Part shown: positions 1 through 11,751 of the stretch, one piece after another
Layout: the number at the start of each line of letters is the position of its first letter
Numbering within the stretch: the first letter of the stretch is position 1
Source of the DNA: Calendula officinalis
Taxonomy: Eukaryota > Streptophyta > Magnoliopsida > Asterales > Asteraceae
DNA length: 64,000 bases
Direction: 5' to 3'
Assembly (NCBI GenBank): GCA_963853835.1
Contig: OY970828.1
Coordinates: 13,831,813-13,895,812 of the forward strand
Translations under genes and position numbers: made by a program
The notes under the pieces: model-generated
Database searches by the model: none
Seen by the model: the letters and a program-made list of their open reading frames with translations, nothing else
Told to the model about the DNA's origin: nothing

Positions 1-1553
1 TGCTTATGGTCTTGTTTTCTAGCAACTGAAGAACCGAAAAATATTAAAGCTGCTTTAGAAGACTCAAGCTGGATTCAAGCGATGCAGGAAGAACTTAACC
101 AATTCGAGGTCAACAAATTATGGAAGCTGGTGCCCCCACCTGCTGGAAAGACTATAATTGGTACTAAATGGGTATTTAGGAATAAAATGGATGAAGAAGG
201 TGTGGTTATTCGCAACAAAGCTAGACTTGTTGCACAGGGATACAGACAAGAGGAAGGAATCGATTTTGATGAAACATTTGCTCCAGTGGCTAGGCTTGAG
301 GCAATTAGAATATTTCTAGCCTACGCTGCTTACAAAAACTTCACAGTTTTTCAAATGGACGTGAAGAGTGCGTTCCTGAACGGAAAGTTACAAGAGGAGG
401 TATACGTTAAGCAACCACCAGGGTTTGAGAATCCTAAATATTTAGACTTTGTGTTTAAATTGGATAAAGCGTTGTATGGGTTAAAACAAGCTCCTCGTGC
501 ATGGTATGATACACTCTCCACGTTCCTCATGGCAAATGATTTCACCAGGGGAAAGATTGATAAAACCTTATTCATTCACAAAATCAAAGGTGATATCATT
601 CTTGTTCAAATTTATGTGGACGACATAATTTTTGGTGCTACTGACGAAAAACTTTGTAGACGCTTCTCTAAACTTATGTCTACAAAGTATGAGATGAGTA
701 TGATGGGTGAATTAACTTATTTTCTTGGCTTACAAGTTCAGCAATCTAAAAATGGAATATTTATAAATCAAGAAAAATATATCAAAGATCTCTTAACAAA
801 ATTTGATATGAATTCATCATCATCCATGAAAACTCCAATGGCTCCTCCAAACAATCTAGATGCTGACATAACTGGTAAGTCAGTTGATGTCACATTCTAT
901 AGAGGAATCATTGGATCATTACTCTATCTCACCGCCAGCAGACCAGATATCATGTTTGCTACTTGCATGTGTGCTAGGTATCAAACTGATCCTAGAGAAT
1001 CTCACCTAATAGGTGCAAAAAGAATTTTGAGATACCTTAAGGGTACTCCAAGCCTAGGTCTTTGGTATGCCAAAGACTCCGGGTTTGATCTAATTGGCTA
1101 TTCAGATTCAGACTTTGCAGGTTGCAAAATGGATAGGAAGAGCACCACTGGAGGATGTCAGCTGCTTGGTGGAAAGCTAGTCAGCTGGACAAGCAAGAAA
1201 CAAAGTACTGTCTCTACCTCCACAGCTGAAGCAGAATACGTTGCTGCTGGAAGCTGTTGTGCTCAAGTCCTTTGGATGAAGAATCAGCTTGTTGATTTCG
1301 ATATGAACTTCTACAAAGTTCCTATCTATTGCGATAACACAAGTGCTATTGCAATCAGCAACAATCCAATTCTTCATTCTAGAACCAAACATATCGATAT
1401 AAGGTATCATTTCATTGGAGATCACATTGAACAAGGTGACGTGGAACTCCACTTCATTTCAACAGACCTTCAGCTGGCTGATCTATCACTAAGCCTTTAG
1501 ATGAAAAACGATTTAATTTTTTGATCAAAGAGCTGGGTATGTTGAATGCTTGA
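1..1553 (+). pseudogene. Copia pol fragment: reverse transcriptase and RNase H
   Basis: The reading frame is open from base 1, so the 5' end is cut by the window. RT signatures are the block around KARLVAQGYRQEEGIDFDET, SAFLNGKLQEEVYVKQPPGF, LYGLKQAPRAWY and the catalytic YVDD (about base 610-630). RNase H follows with YSDSDFAG, STAEAEYVAAGS and the TKHIDIRYHFI block. The frame ends early at 1500. A one-base loss at about 1485-1490, just after the QLAD motif, shifts it. The usual C-terminal tail is still readable in another frame, up to a TGA at 1551-1553. The protein would synthesise element cDNA in cytoplasmic virus-like particles. The frameshift removes only the last 20 or so residues, so the RT core is intact. 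Confidence 0.9.
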
Positions 1554-1753
1554 GTCAACTGCTGAAGTACTATCAGCAGCTGATAAGACTCACCTTGTTA
1601 CTTAGTACATTCAGCTGACTAAAACCATTTTGAATTTATCAATCAGCCGAATAAAATCTCTTAAATGATAACTTATCATGTTTTATAAGTTAAAACGTTT
1701 GGTTCTCCTAAAAAGGGGATCTTCCAACCCTATCCACACGTTCTCTGTGGCAA

Positions 1754-1777
1754 ATATTTCCACTCGAGTGGAAATAT
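1754..1777. repeat. 24-bp perfect palindrome
   Basis: The bases from 1754 to 1777 equal their own reverse complement, centred on CTCGAG. It lies in the non-coding spacer between pol and the env-like ORF, about 200 bp upstream of the internal TATA box. It could be a dimeric protein site or a hairpin. Confidence 0.8.
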
Positions 1778-1801
1778 GTGGCATTTATGAGGGACAAGAC
1801 A

Positions 1802-1850
1802 CCCTGACACAGAAACGGCTCCACTACCCTGACACAGAAACGGCTCCACT
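1802..1850. repeat. 25-bp direct tandem duplication
   Basis: A 25-base unit (ccctgacacagaaacggctc plus five bases) occurs twice back to back, the second copy one base short. It is upstream of the internal TATA box and could be a duplicated upstream element. Confidence 0.8.
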
Positions 1851-1974
1851 TTCTCACACTGTCACATCCAACCGCCCTTGCACGATAACCAACGTGTCTA
1901 TAGTTGGTTTGTAACTATCCAATTATGACCCGGTTTGAATTCAAAACATTACCCAAACCGACCCATAAATCTCC

Positions 1975-2079
1975 TATAAATACCCACCTCTCCTCTCCAC
2001 TTTATTCTCATCTCTCCCACAATTCTCCTCAAAAACCCTCTATTTTCTTACCTATATCTTTCTTCCTTCTCTCTCCCAA
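1975..2079 (+). promoter_or_regulatory. Probable internal promoter and leader of the env-like ORF
   Basis: TATAAATA stands at 1975-1982 and is followed by a pyrimidine-rich leader (ctcctctccactttattctc) and then the ATG at 2080. This spacing fits a plant RNA polymerase II promoter with an untranslated leader of roughly 70 bases. The spacer from 1554 to here has no pol or env coding potential. This is inferred from sequence only. The alternative is that the ORF is expressed by splicing of the genomic RNA. Confidence 0.5.
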
Positions 2080-5000
2080 ATGACGAAGAAAGCTCAGAAG
2101 GTTATTCTTACTAGGGCTGCCATTGAGTTCTCTCAGAACTCAAACCTAGTAGCCAACACCTCTCCACCGGATGATCTTGTCGATATTTATCGACCGGTTG
2201 TGACGTTTGTGCGTCACTGCCCCATCCATGGTGCCTTTACCAGAGTCACCAAGAGTATCATAGAACTCTTGCGTGATTTCTGGATGACCGCCTCCGAATC
2301 TGGAGACGACATGACTGCGCAAGTAGGGAATCATCAAATCACCATTTCTATTGATGATTTCCGAGTTGCTTGCGGATTCGATTATCTACAAACTGGAGAA
2401 GAATATCAGCAGACTAAATCTGCTGATGAAGCTAAAGCGAGTCTAATCAGTATCACTGGATACAGATTAGAAAATGAAAAAGATCAGGTGTCGATCTTCA
2501 AGAAGTCTCATCTGACGAGACCCTGGGCCTATTTCTTTACCCACATCATTTAGGGTATAGGCGGCAATTCTGGGTCTCTCAACCAGTGCAACTCCAGCAT
2601 GCAAATCTTTGCTGAAGCCCTAGTCACCGGTCAGCGGATCGACTACGGGAGACTGGCGTACGAGGAGGTCAAGACCAAGCTGAAAAGCAAGGGAAATCAT
2701 ATTCCCCATCTTCGCTTTTTCACATTGTGCGTCGCACATGTGATGCTTGAAAAGCTGGAGATAGATTATGAGGACATCCCTGGGGAATCGGTGATGGTCC
2801 GTTCCATTTCCAACCTCATCTTCCAGAAGAAGGATGATGAGAAGGCATTTCCCCTCACCTCGTACATGCTGAAGATCATAGATGATCGAGTCAGATCCAA
2901 AAGGGATCGAAAGAAGGGCGCAACATCGAAGAAATCTGCCCTACAAGAAGGTAAGTCCTTTCCTCATCTGAAGCGTTTTCCCTCAACTGGGCGTCCATCC
3001 TCAGCTGCTGATGGGAAAACCACCACCTTAACAGGGATCTCAATCCTTGAGAATGAGGATTCTGCTGATGCACATGACTCTCCTCTAGTGGTGAAGAAGC
3101 GAGTTAAGCGACCCTCTAATCGCCCTCCTTTTTCTTCATTCTTTTTATCATCTTCTTTTGCCACCAGTACTTCTGTCTCTCCTCTGCTGGAGGTAAGAAG
3201 GACTGCTACTATTGGTGCAGAAAAGATGATTGCAGATGCTGAACTTGAAAAAGTTTCAGCATCTGGACTCAGACGGGGTCCTAGAGAAGATCACTTACGA
3301 TCAGAGGTTTCATCAGCTTCTGATCTTTGTTCTTCTCATTTTCAGATTGGCAGTGTTTATCAAGGAACTCCACCAATATTCGGAGTTTCTAGTCGAACAC
3401 TCTCGGCTGTTTCATCTTCCTTCCCTTGCATCCACTCTCTCTCTGCTGATTTCTCAACAAGTCAGCAGACTTCAAAACGGCAATCTCGTTCTTCAGGAGT
3501 TAGTGCCGGCTCCACACCTCTGCGTAGCTCCTCGACCGATTCATTATCTGTCGTTGTAACACGGGAACAAACTCCACAAGCAACCTCAGTCTCTCAACAG
3601 ACTGTTGGTGAAGTTTTCGGCTCAACCCAAGCCACCCGAGAGTCATCTGCACACACACCACCCCCAACTTCTTCATCACTCCCTGAGTCTTCAGCTGATG
3701 ATAGATTGACTGGAAACCAAGTCAATCTTGAAGCTGACCCTTCTGTTTCCCACGACGTCACCGGCTTACACCAGCTAGTGATCAAGGAAACCACCACCGC
3801 CAATGAAGAGACAACTTTAGACCAAGTTGTTACTGAGGCATCCACCCTAGCTGCCAGTGATCGCGAAAGTAATCGCCAACTGAGCTGTGAGGCAGCTAAC
3901 CAACCACCCAGAGGAACTCTTCCTCCAGTCTCCATACCAGTATCGCCGGCTGGTGAGACAGAAGCTCCAGAGATTCAAACAGCTTTTCATCTAATGTTTG
4001 AATCGACTGATGATTTCATTCAGTCTCATTATTCGTCATCTGACGAAGAACATTCTGAGCTTCAAATTGCTTTGACAACTGATGTCGGCACTTCTCTTAC
4101 AACCCCAAAAGTTTCAGTTGGACCCAACTCACCCCCCAAAGTTTCTGAGGAACCCATAGGAACCATTCTTCCTACCTCGGGAACACCTTCTTCCACAGCT
4201 GAGGTTACCCCTCAAGCTGGAGACATGCCAGACCCCTACCTCCAAAGCGTCCAAGTGTCCCATGCTGAATCCAGCAAAGCTGGAGGACGCATTCCCATCA
4301 GAGCAGCTGCTGCTGAGTAAGCAGATGGACTCCCTTCGCAAGGATGTTCCAAAGAAGTTTGCCCAAACTGCTGAGAATCTCTCTTCCAGCCTAACTTCTC
4401 TGCACACTGAGGTTCATTCTTAGGTTCCTCAGCTGGCTCTTCTTTCTGATCAGATTCGCGTCAACACCAGCGGGTTCATATCTCTTAACGACTACGTGCG
4501 TCAAGCGTTGAACTCCCTTCGCGACTCTGACAGAGTCGATCAAGACCAACTTCTCTCCGAAGTTCGGGACAGCTTGGCTCTTGCCCAGTCAAAGCAAGAG
4601 TCTTTGCTGACACTTACTCATAGCCATCTCTCTCAGGCTATTGAGGAGTCAGCTTCTGCTGTGTCCACCAGGCTGGACAAAATGGAGACTGAAGTCAGCT
4701 CGCTAACTTCTCAAGTCGCTGGTCTCCAAGGCACCCTTGACCTCATTCTTGCTAAGCTCAATGAGGGTGCCGCTGTCGTCCATCCTGCTTCAGCACCAGA
4801 GAGTACCCCTCTTCTTCGGGCACTCTCTGAGGGGGAGAAAGAGGCCACTTCAACAGGTGAACAACAAGGTGAACAAAATAGTTCACAACCTATAGTCACC
4901 TCTGCTGTTGGAGCCAATACTGAAGACGTTCCAGCAGGTGATAACTCAAGAATTCCACATATCACCTCTGCTGGAACACAAGAAGAAGAAGTTGTACCCT

Positions 5001-6025
5001 CAACTGGTTTTGCTAAAATTGTCAATTCTTTTAAATCAGTTGAGGGCCCACAAGTCCAAGCCCCGCAAATCCAAAAACCTCAGCCTATTATACAGGAGAT
5101 CCCTTATCCTGCTGAGGGGGAGCCTACATCTGTTGCGGTTAAAAACCTCATCCTAGAAGAGGTTGGAACTGCTGTTGATCTTGATACAGCCATTGCCCTT
5201 CAAAGAAAAAATCATGAAGAGCTGTATCAAAAAGTTGAAGCCCAAAGAGCTGAGAACATTAGGTTGTTCAACAAAGTTCTTTATCAGCGTAGGCAAGAGG
5301 CAAAGATCACCAGCGTAAGGGCCCCCAGGTACGATCCCAGCTCTTCTGATGAAATTGTTATAACAAGAGCTGGAGGAGATGTGGTCAAAGAAAAGTTTCC
5401 TCTGAACAAGATCAGCTTCGTTCTCAATTACGATGAATGGAAAGAAGCTGAAGTAGCTGCCAGATCTGCAAAACGATCGCAGATTATAACAGATCTGGAA
5501 AACGAGATAAAATTCGCAATCTACTCTTTCAAGGTTCTATGCGAGACAATCAAGAGACAAGCTCCTGAGTTGGTATATCGCATACCTCCTGAATTGTGTG
5601 AATCTCAAACAGGTGCTGTCGGAGGATCTGCTGGTGAAAGCTCCTTAGCAAGAGGGGAGAAACGTAAGTCCGTTCTCCTCGAGCCCCTTGCTGACTCCAG
5701 ACCACTGGATATTGGGTCATCGATCATATTTGCAAAACGACCTAGACCCAATATCACAAAAGCCATCCCCACGGGAGTTAACTTCGTCCCTGGGCTGATC
5801 GTAAAAGAACTAATTCATGGCTTTTGCTATCTGGAGAAGAAGAAGGAGGAGTGCTTTCAGCGAGCAGATGAGTTGGATCTATGTTATGTTGATCAACTTA
5901 TGATCTATCACAAGCTGCTGAGTTCCTCCACTGAAGAGGGAAGAGAAATGAAGAAATTAATAAACTCAACCTTCAACTCACTGTATCGCAATGTCGTTGG
6001 ATCAGCTATATCTGAGGCATTATAG
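2080..6025 (+). pseudogene. Sirevirus env-like ORF (plant transposon-associated protein), broken
   Basis: The ORF starts with MTKKAQKVILTRAAIEF and has an N-terminal globular domain of the kind found in plant putative transposon proteins. A long Ser/Thr/Pro-rich region follows, then a heptad-rich coiled coil (about 4496-4760, rich in SLxxxxSxLxxxV patterns), and a C-terminal helical part ending at 6025. It would be about 1,300 residues. Breaks: an in-frame TAG at 2551-2553, with the same frame continuing on both sides; a frameshift between about 4265 and 4318; and a TAG at 4421-4423, apparently from CAG. The function of such proteins is unknown. I see no clear signal peptide or transmembrane helix, so env refers to position, not to a proven envelope role. 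A run of about 22 T follows the stop. Confidence 0.65.
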
Positions 6026-6231
6026 TTTTTTTTTTTTTTTTTTTTTGATTTTCCTTGTAATTTTAATTGCCCTATCAATAGAAAATCAAAAGTTGTGTAA
6101 TATACTTGTAAAAATTGTAAAAAGATAAACATATACTAAAGAACCCTAAGGGTCAAAGCACATAAGTATTTAGCTGATCTCATCAGCTGAATCATTACAG
6201 GGTTACACTTATACGGCTATTCGATTGCATC

Positions 6232-6245
6232 AAATAGGGGGAGAT
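6232..6245 (+). other. Polypurine tract
   Basis: The purine-rich aaataggggg agat ends directly at the TG of the 3' LTR and would prime plus-strand DNA synthesis. Confidence 0.85.
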
Positions 6246-7202
6246 TGTTAGTCCCAAGACTAAGTAAATAAGATTTGATGATCGATAGCCAAGAAGAATA
6301 AACAACAGCTGAAGTATGTATCTCAGCTGAAGCAAGTATATACAATAAACCTTCAGCTGAGTACGTACTTAGCTTTAGGATACAAGTCAAATCAGCAGCT
6401 ATTAACGAGAGTTCATTCGAAGTCTATGACCAAAGGACAAAGACAAGAAGAAGACTATTCAGCTGATTGTGGAATTAGCTGATATTACCTGCTGCAGAAC
6501 AAGACTTAAAGGAAATGTTCATTGACACCTTGAATATTTCCCTTTCCCGCTCAAAGAAGAAGAAAATGATGAAGATCTTCTATTTTGGAATAGAAGATAA
6601 TGTCAGTACATTATCATCGTGTGTCCCTCAAGCATGTACAGAGAAAGTCAACTATTTCTGTACTTATGTAGTACACCTTTCACTGTGCGTCAGAAAGGGT
6701 ACCGGAAGTAGTTGACACAAAGTACACTTGGGACAATAACTTGTGCAAGAGCATTTAATGATCCATAGACAAATCCACATCGACGAATAATATGTTTACA
6801 CGTCGTTAAACTTGGGGACTAAGGAACATGGATCTTGGGCTATAAATACAGACGTAAATGCTTGCATTTACAACACCTTTAGAAATCATAAGCACAAGAA
6901 CATTCTCTGAGAGTTAGTTATTTGTCTAAGTATTAATTCCTCCATAGTTATTACTAAGGCATTAATATCAGCTGTTGGTATCAGCTGATATAACTCTCAG
7001 CTTACACTCTTCTAGTTTGAGCGGTCTAAAGTGTCATTTCAAGTATAGAGTTTTAGTTAGTTGTGTACTATCTATTTCCGCAAACTTTGTACTGTATTAA
7101 ATTGTTTTAATAAACTCTTAATCATTCAAATCTTATTGTTCACTTATCTTATCTTCGTTACTTGGTCATAACGCAACACGTTTGTGTTGTTGGGAACCAA
7201 CA
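6246..7202 (+). repeat. 3' LTR of the Sirevirus-type element (957 bp)
   Basis: It begins TGTTAGTCCC after the polypurine tract and ends GGGAACCAACA; the two ends are imperfect inverted repeats in TG...CA form. A TATA box lies at 6841-6848. CAGCTG is repeated at 6306, 6324, 6354, 6460, 6969 and 6982, with another just upstream at 6184. Repeated short palindromes near the polypurine tract and LTR are a known feature of Sireviruses. Confidence 0.85.
6841..6848 (+). promoter_or_regulatory. TATA box of the LTR
   Basis: tataaata in the context gggctataaatacagacg marks the probable U3/R promoter. Transcription would start about 30 bases downstream. Confidence 0.7.
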
Positions 7203-7907
7203 TGATATTAGCTGCAATCAAATTATTAGATGGAGGAGGGGTTGGTGTCGGATGAACAGGAGAGAGAAAGACACATAATCTCATTAAAAAATTAGATTCA
7301 AGCTGTACAAGAAGATAAATGACATTTATGCCCGTCATGTGCCACTCACATGCCAATTTAACGTTTAAAATGGATGACCGTTTGGTCAAAGGATATTAAG
7401 TGTAACAAAATGCATATATCAAGAATATCCAATGTAATAAACGAAATTCAATGACTGTGATTATAATAAATAACATATCACCGGATCTTCTGTGTAATTG
7501 ACTCTAATATGATCCTTCATTAATACATTATCTCTATTTTAGTCCCTCTATTCCAAGATCGTGTAATATATATACCTTCGGGAGATACTAAAAACAATAA
7601 TAAGGTTATGAAGATATTTCAAATTATAAGCTTGAATAATCAACTGAAAATTTTAACATCACTCCACAAGAGATAATTCAATATGTTTTTGCATAGGTAA
7701 GAGTTTCGAGCTCAAACATTTGGTTAGAGTATGTCTCGGTTGATATTAGAATTTATCTTTCAATGTTTTGATAACACTAGATGACATTTTTTATTTTATG
7801 AAACGAACATGAACTTCAAAATGTTTTGTTTTTTCATGAAGCACCGGATTAGCTGCAATTAGAAGTGTAGAACTGTTATCACAAGTAATTTAGTTACAGT
7901 CTTAATA
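7203..7907. other. Non-coding spacer, nothing recognised
   Basis: AT-rich sequence without a credible ORF, RNA gene or repeat structure that I can identify. Confidence 0.6.
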
Positions 7908-8171
7908 CTCCCTCCGTCCCACAAAAAACTTCTCATTTCACTTTGGCATAAGTTTTTATGTAATAGTTAGTAGTGGGGTAATTGGTAATAGTTTTGATTA
8001 AAATATAAGATTGGTTTGGAGAGAGAAAGATAGTTATTGGATAGCTAATGGTGGGTCCTTAGTTTTAATAGTATTTTATTATGTGGAGCACATCAAGTGT
8101 ATGAAATGGGAAGTTTTTTGTGGGACAAAAATATAAGGTGAAATGGGAAGTTTTTTGTGGGACGGAGGGAG
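7908..8171. mobile_element. Stowaway-like MITE (264 bp)
   Basis: The ends are inverted repeats beginning ctccctccgtcccacaaaaa and ending with its complement, tgggacggagggag, flanked by TA on both sides (7906-7907 and 8172-8173). This is the Tc1/Mariner Stowaway pattern. The terminal motif gaaatgggaagttttttgtg occurs twice near the 3' end, so the end has been locally duplicated. There is no coding capacity. Confidence 0.9.
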
Positions 8172-8173
8172 TA

Positions 8174-8662
<489 letters not shown>

Positions 8663-8723
8663 ATACTAGTTAACAAATCCCTTTTCACTTCGATCACATG
8701 GAGCAGTTATATATAAACAGTTA

Positions 8724-8753
8724 CTAGCTTCATAGCCCGCCCGATGGGCAGGC
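8724..8753 (-). mobile_element. Candidate Helitron 3' terminus (minus strand)
   Basis: Read on the minus strand there is a near-perfect hairpin (GCCTGCCC atc GGGCGGGC), seven bases, then CTAG followed by T. This is the Helitron 3' signature (stem-loop plus CTRR, inserted before T). The element would extend to higher coordinates. Its 5' TC end was not located and no Rep/helicase is present, so it would be non-autonomous. Confidence 0.55.
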
Positions 8754-9860
8754 TAGCTTCAAAAAGTAAATTGGAAAATAACGGAAAAAAACGTAAGAAA
8801 TGATATAGTAATCTATTATTGAAATAATTGAAAATTATTTTTTAAACATGAACAAATGCTACACAAAATTTATATATGGAATAAAATTTCTTAAAAGTAT
8901 TAAAAGCATCAGATTAATATTTCTTAAAAGGTTGACGAAAAAGTGTTAACGGGTCGACCAAAGCTGACCGTCTTTGACAAAGTACAAAAAACTTACCCGT
9001 TACCTAAAATGAGGAATTTTTAAGAGATTTTATCCTCAATGTAGAGTTTAAAATAAAATATAGACAGAGACAAAAGCGTGAGAAAGAAAGTACCCTCTAG
9101 AAAGAGGCTTTGAGGTGTTAGAAACGGAAAGGTTAGAAACCTTGGATTTTTGTGCATCTTCAAGACCAAAATTAAATATTGGGCTGCCTATCCAATTGCA
9201 TATCATTTGACTTATTTCCAATTCTTCAAACTTTAATATTTCGCATCATTTTTCTTTTCAACTACCCAAGCTCAAAAATAATAAAAATAAACTAAGCCCC
9301 ATATGAGATTAGTAACTACAATGGAATTTTCTTCAAAAAGGAAGACAGTCTTTGCAATGGATATACAATAAAATAATGAAAAATATGTGTGGGAAAGAAT
9401 CTTACCTGAAATCCGAAATTTAGATCATTAAATGACTTGCGAGCTTTTGATTCATCTACAGACTACAAATACACACATACTTGGCTACTCGTGTATTCCA
9501 AGATGCATATCCTTCGATTAATTGACCAAATAATCATTATGTATGGTTTATAGAAGAGATAATTTATAGCATAAGCCAGTTATTAATATGCTTACCACCC
9601 CACCAACAGCAAATCTTGACCCATCACTAAGCACTTTTTTTTCCCACCTCTTGGAGAGGTTTTAGCACTTTGGTTACCATTTCGACATTGTTATATTACT
9701 ACACATTTGAAACAATCTGCACATTATATAAAAGGTCATCCTGTATCCACATATTTTTAAGTTTGTTGCTAAGGTACTGGGAGGCTACAACTTTATTTCA
9801 ATACAAATATTACCTCAAATTATCTCAATAATTAGTTTTTTTCTTTATTATTATCAAATA
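8754..9860. other. Non-coding, possibly the body of a non-autonomous Helitron
   Basis: AT-rich sequence without credible ORFs. It follows the candidate Helitron end, so part of it may belong to that element. Nothing else is recognised. Confidence 0.4.
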
Positions 9861-9865
9861 CTCTT

Positions 9866-10093
9866 TGATAATGTTCGAAAACTGAATGAATATTTCATTA
9901 CATTGTCTTGGTTTATATACACGAAGAGACTAGCCTATATTAAGCCTAGGATACAGAATATTAATGATGATTTACACGAAATTAGGAAAGAATAATATAC
10001 ACAATAATGATGAGATCACAGCTATAATGCTGTGATTTAGCTTCTGTGAATATTGATATCACAGCTGTATGCTGTGATATATTTCTGTTAATA
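9866..10093 (-). repeat. 3' LTR of Copia element 1
   Basis: On the coding strand it starts TATTAACAG right after the polypurine tract GCGGGGGAG and ends TTATCA. A TATA-like tatataaac lies near 9911-9920 (minus strand). Internal inverted repeats of the type atcacagc...gctgtgat could fold the R/U5 RNA. Confidence 0.9.
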
Positions 10094-10740
10094 CTCCCCC
10101 GCAGTCGAATCTATAGATGGTCGAATAGAGAGACTGGTGCGGAATTTGGTGAACAGCTGTCGCGGCAATCCCTTGGTGAATATATCTGCATATTGGTAGT
10201 CTGCAGGAACATGAAGAACTCGAAGGGAACCCATACGCACTTTTTCACGGAAAAAATGTATATCAATTTCGATATGTTTTGTGCGTTGATGTTGTACCGG
10301 ATTTTGGGTAAGGTACACAGCTGAGATGTTGTCGCAGTAAATGATGCTAGCTTGACGCATTGGAAGATGTAGTTCGAGAAGTAAGTTGCGTACCCATGTG
10401 GTTTCTGCTGCAGCATTTGCGACGCCTTTATATTCTGCTTCGGCACTGGATCGTGAGATAGTGGGTTGTCGTTTGGATGACCATGAAATGATGTTGTCGC
10501 CGAGAAATACACAGTAGCCTGAAGTGGAACGTCTTGAGTCTGGACAACCCCCCCAGTCTGCATCAGAGTAAGCAACGAGTTTGGTGGTTTTGGAGGGGGT
10601 GATGTGGAGCCCGTGATTGCTGGTGCCTTTGAGATATCTAAGTATTCTTTTTAAAAAGTTGAAGTGTGGATCTCGAGGGGCATGCATGAAGAGACATACT
10701 TGTTGGACGGCTCCGGACGAGTAAACGTCAAGTACTGGAG
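10088..10740 (-). pseudogene. Copia 1 RNase H domain
   Basis: The continuation of pol after the frameshift: ILRYLKGT, YSDADWGGCPDSRRST, SSAEAEYKGVANAAAE, TKHIEIDIHFF and YQYADIFTKGLP are all present. The stop codon uses the first bases of the 3' LTR (GAG|TAT TAA), so the polypurine tract is coding. Intact apart from the upstream shift. Confidence 0.9.
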
Positions 10741-11751
10741 GGCGCCGGCGAGGCTACGATAAAGAGTGATGTCTTTCATGGGTTCTCCTGCTGTTTCACT
10801 GAGTTTGAAGCTGGTGTCTACTGGTGTGGTACATGGTTTGCAATGTTGCATGTTTGCACGTTTAAGAATGTCATGTACATACTGTTCTTGAGTGAGAAAT
10901 AGACCTCCGTTTTGTTGTTTTACTTGGATGCCTAAAAAATGGTGAATAGGCCCAAGGTCCGACATTGCAAATTCTTTGGATAATAGATCAATGAAGTTGC
11001 GTAGAATTGTATTGTCAGATGCGGTTAGGATTATGTCATCCACGTATAAAAGAAGATAAGCCATTTTGTTGCCGTGGTGGAAAACAAAGAGTGAGTTGTC
11101 ACTTGTAGTGCTTTTGAAACCGCATGAATGTATGTAGGTGGCGAAGCGATGAAACCAAGCACGGGGAGCTTGTTTAAGGCCATATAAAGATTTCTTCAAC
11201 CGACAGACATGCTTTGGATGTTGTGGGTCCACAAATCCTGGTGGTTGGAACATGTATACCGTTTCTTTAAGATCGCCGTGTAAAAATGCATTCTTGACGT
11301 CTAGTTGATGTATTGGCCATGTTCTTGAGGTTGCAAGGCTTAGAACAGTTCGGATTGTGGTTGGTTTGACTACGGGGCTGAAAGTTTCATCACAGTCTAT
11401 TCCGACTTGTTGTGATTTTCCGTTAATAACCAGTCTTGCTTTATATCTTGCAAGGTTCCCGTTTGCATGAAATTTGTGCCGATAAAGCCACATGCATCGT
11501 ATAACATGTGCATCGGGTGGTCTTGGTACCAGTTCCCATGTGTTGTTATCTATTAGGGCCGTGTGTTCATCGGTCATAGCCGAGTGCCAGTTTGGATCAG
11601 ATAGGGCATGGATATGGGATTTGGGTAGGGGAGAGATAGGTGAAGGTGTGGTGATGGTGTTTAGGTTGAGGGGAGGATTAGGTTTAGTGATACCGGCTTT
11701 GGATCGGGTGGTCATAGGGTGACTGGGTGCTGGTGGAGTTGGTGGTTGAGG
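10651..11751 (-). pseudogene. Copia 1 reverse transcriptase
   Basis: This is in the same frame as gag-integrase, separated from it only by the TGA at 11752. RT blocks are KARLVINGKSQQVGIDCDETF, KNAFLHGDLKETVYMFQPPG, LYGLKQAPRAWFHRF and the catalytic YVDD in LLLYVDDIILTASD. About 10 bases are missing near 10738-10745, right after the LTFTRP motif, which shifts the frame so that the ORF ends at 10651. RNase H continues in another frame. Confidence 0.9.

Larger units (their letters stand above)
1..7202 (+). mobile_element. Sirevirus-type Ty1/Copia retrotransposon, 3' part
   Basis: The window opens inside the pol gene of a Copia element. Reverse transcriptase and RNase H come first, then a long second ORF (env-like), a polypurine tract and a 957-bp 3' LTR. 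A second large ORF between pol and the 3' LTR is the hallmark of Sireviruses. The 5' LTR, gag, protease and integrase lie outside the window, so neither LTR-LTR divergence nor the TSD can be read. The 5 bases after the LTR are tgata. Both ORFs are broken, so this copy is not autonomous. Confidence 0.8.

Noticed and set aside
1678..1914. A 78-codon gene between pol and the env-like ORF
   Set aside because: It spans a palindrome and a tandem duplication in a promoter-like spacer and has no recognisable domain.
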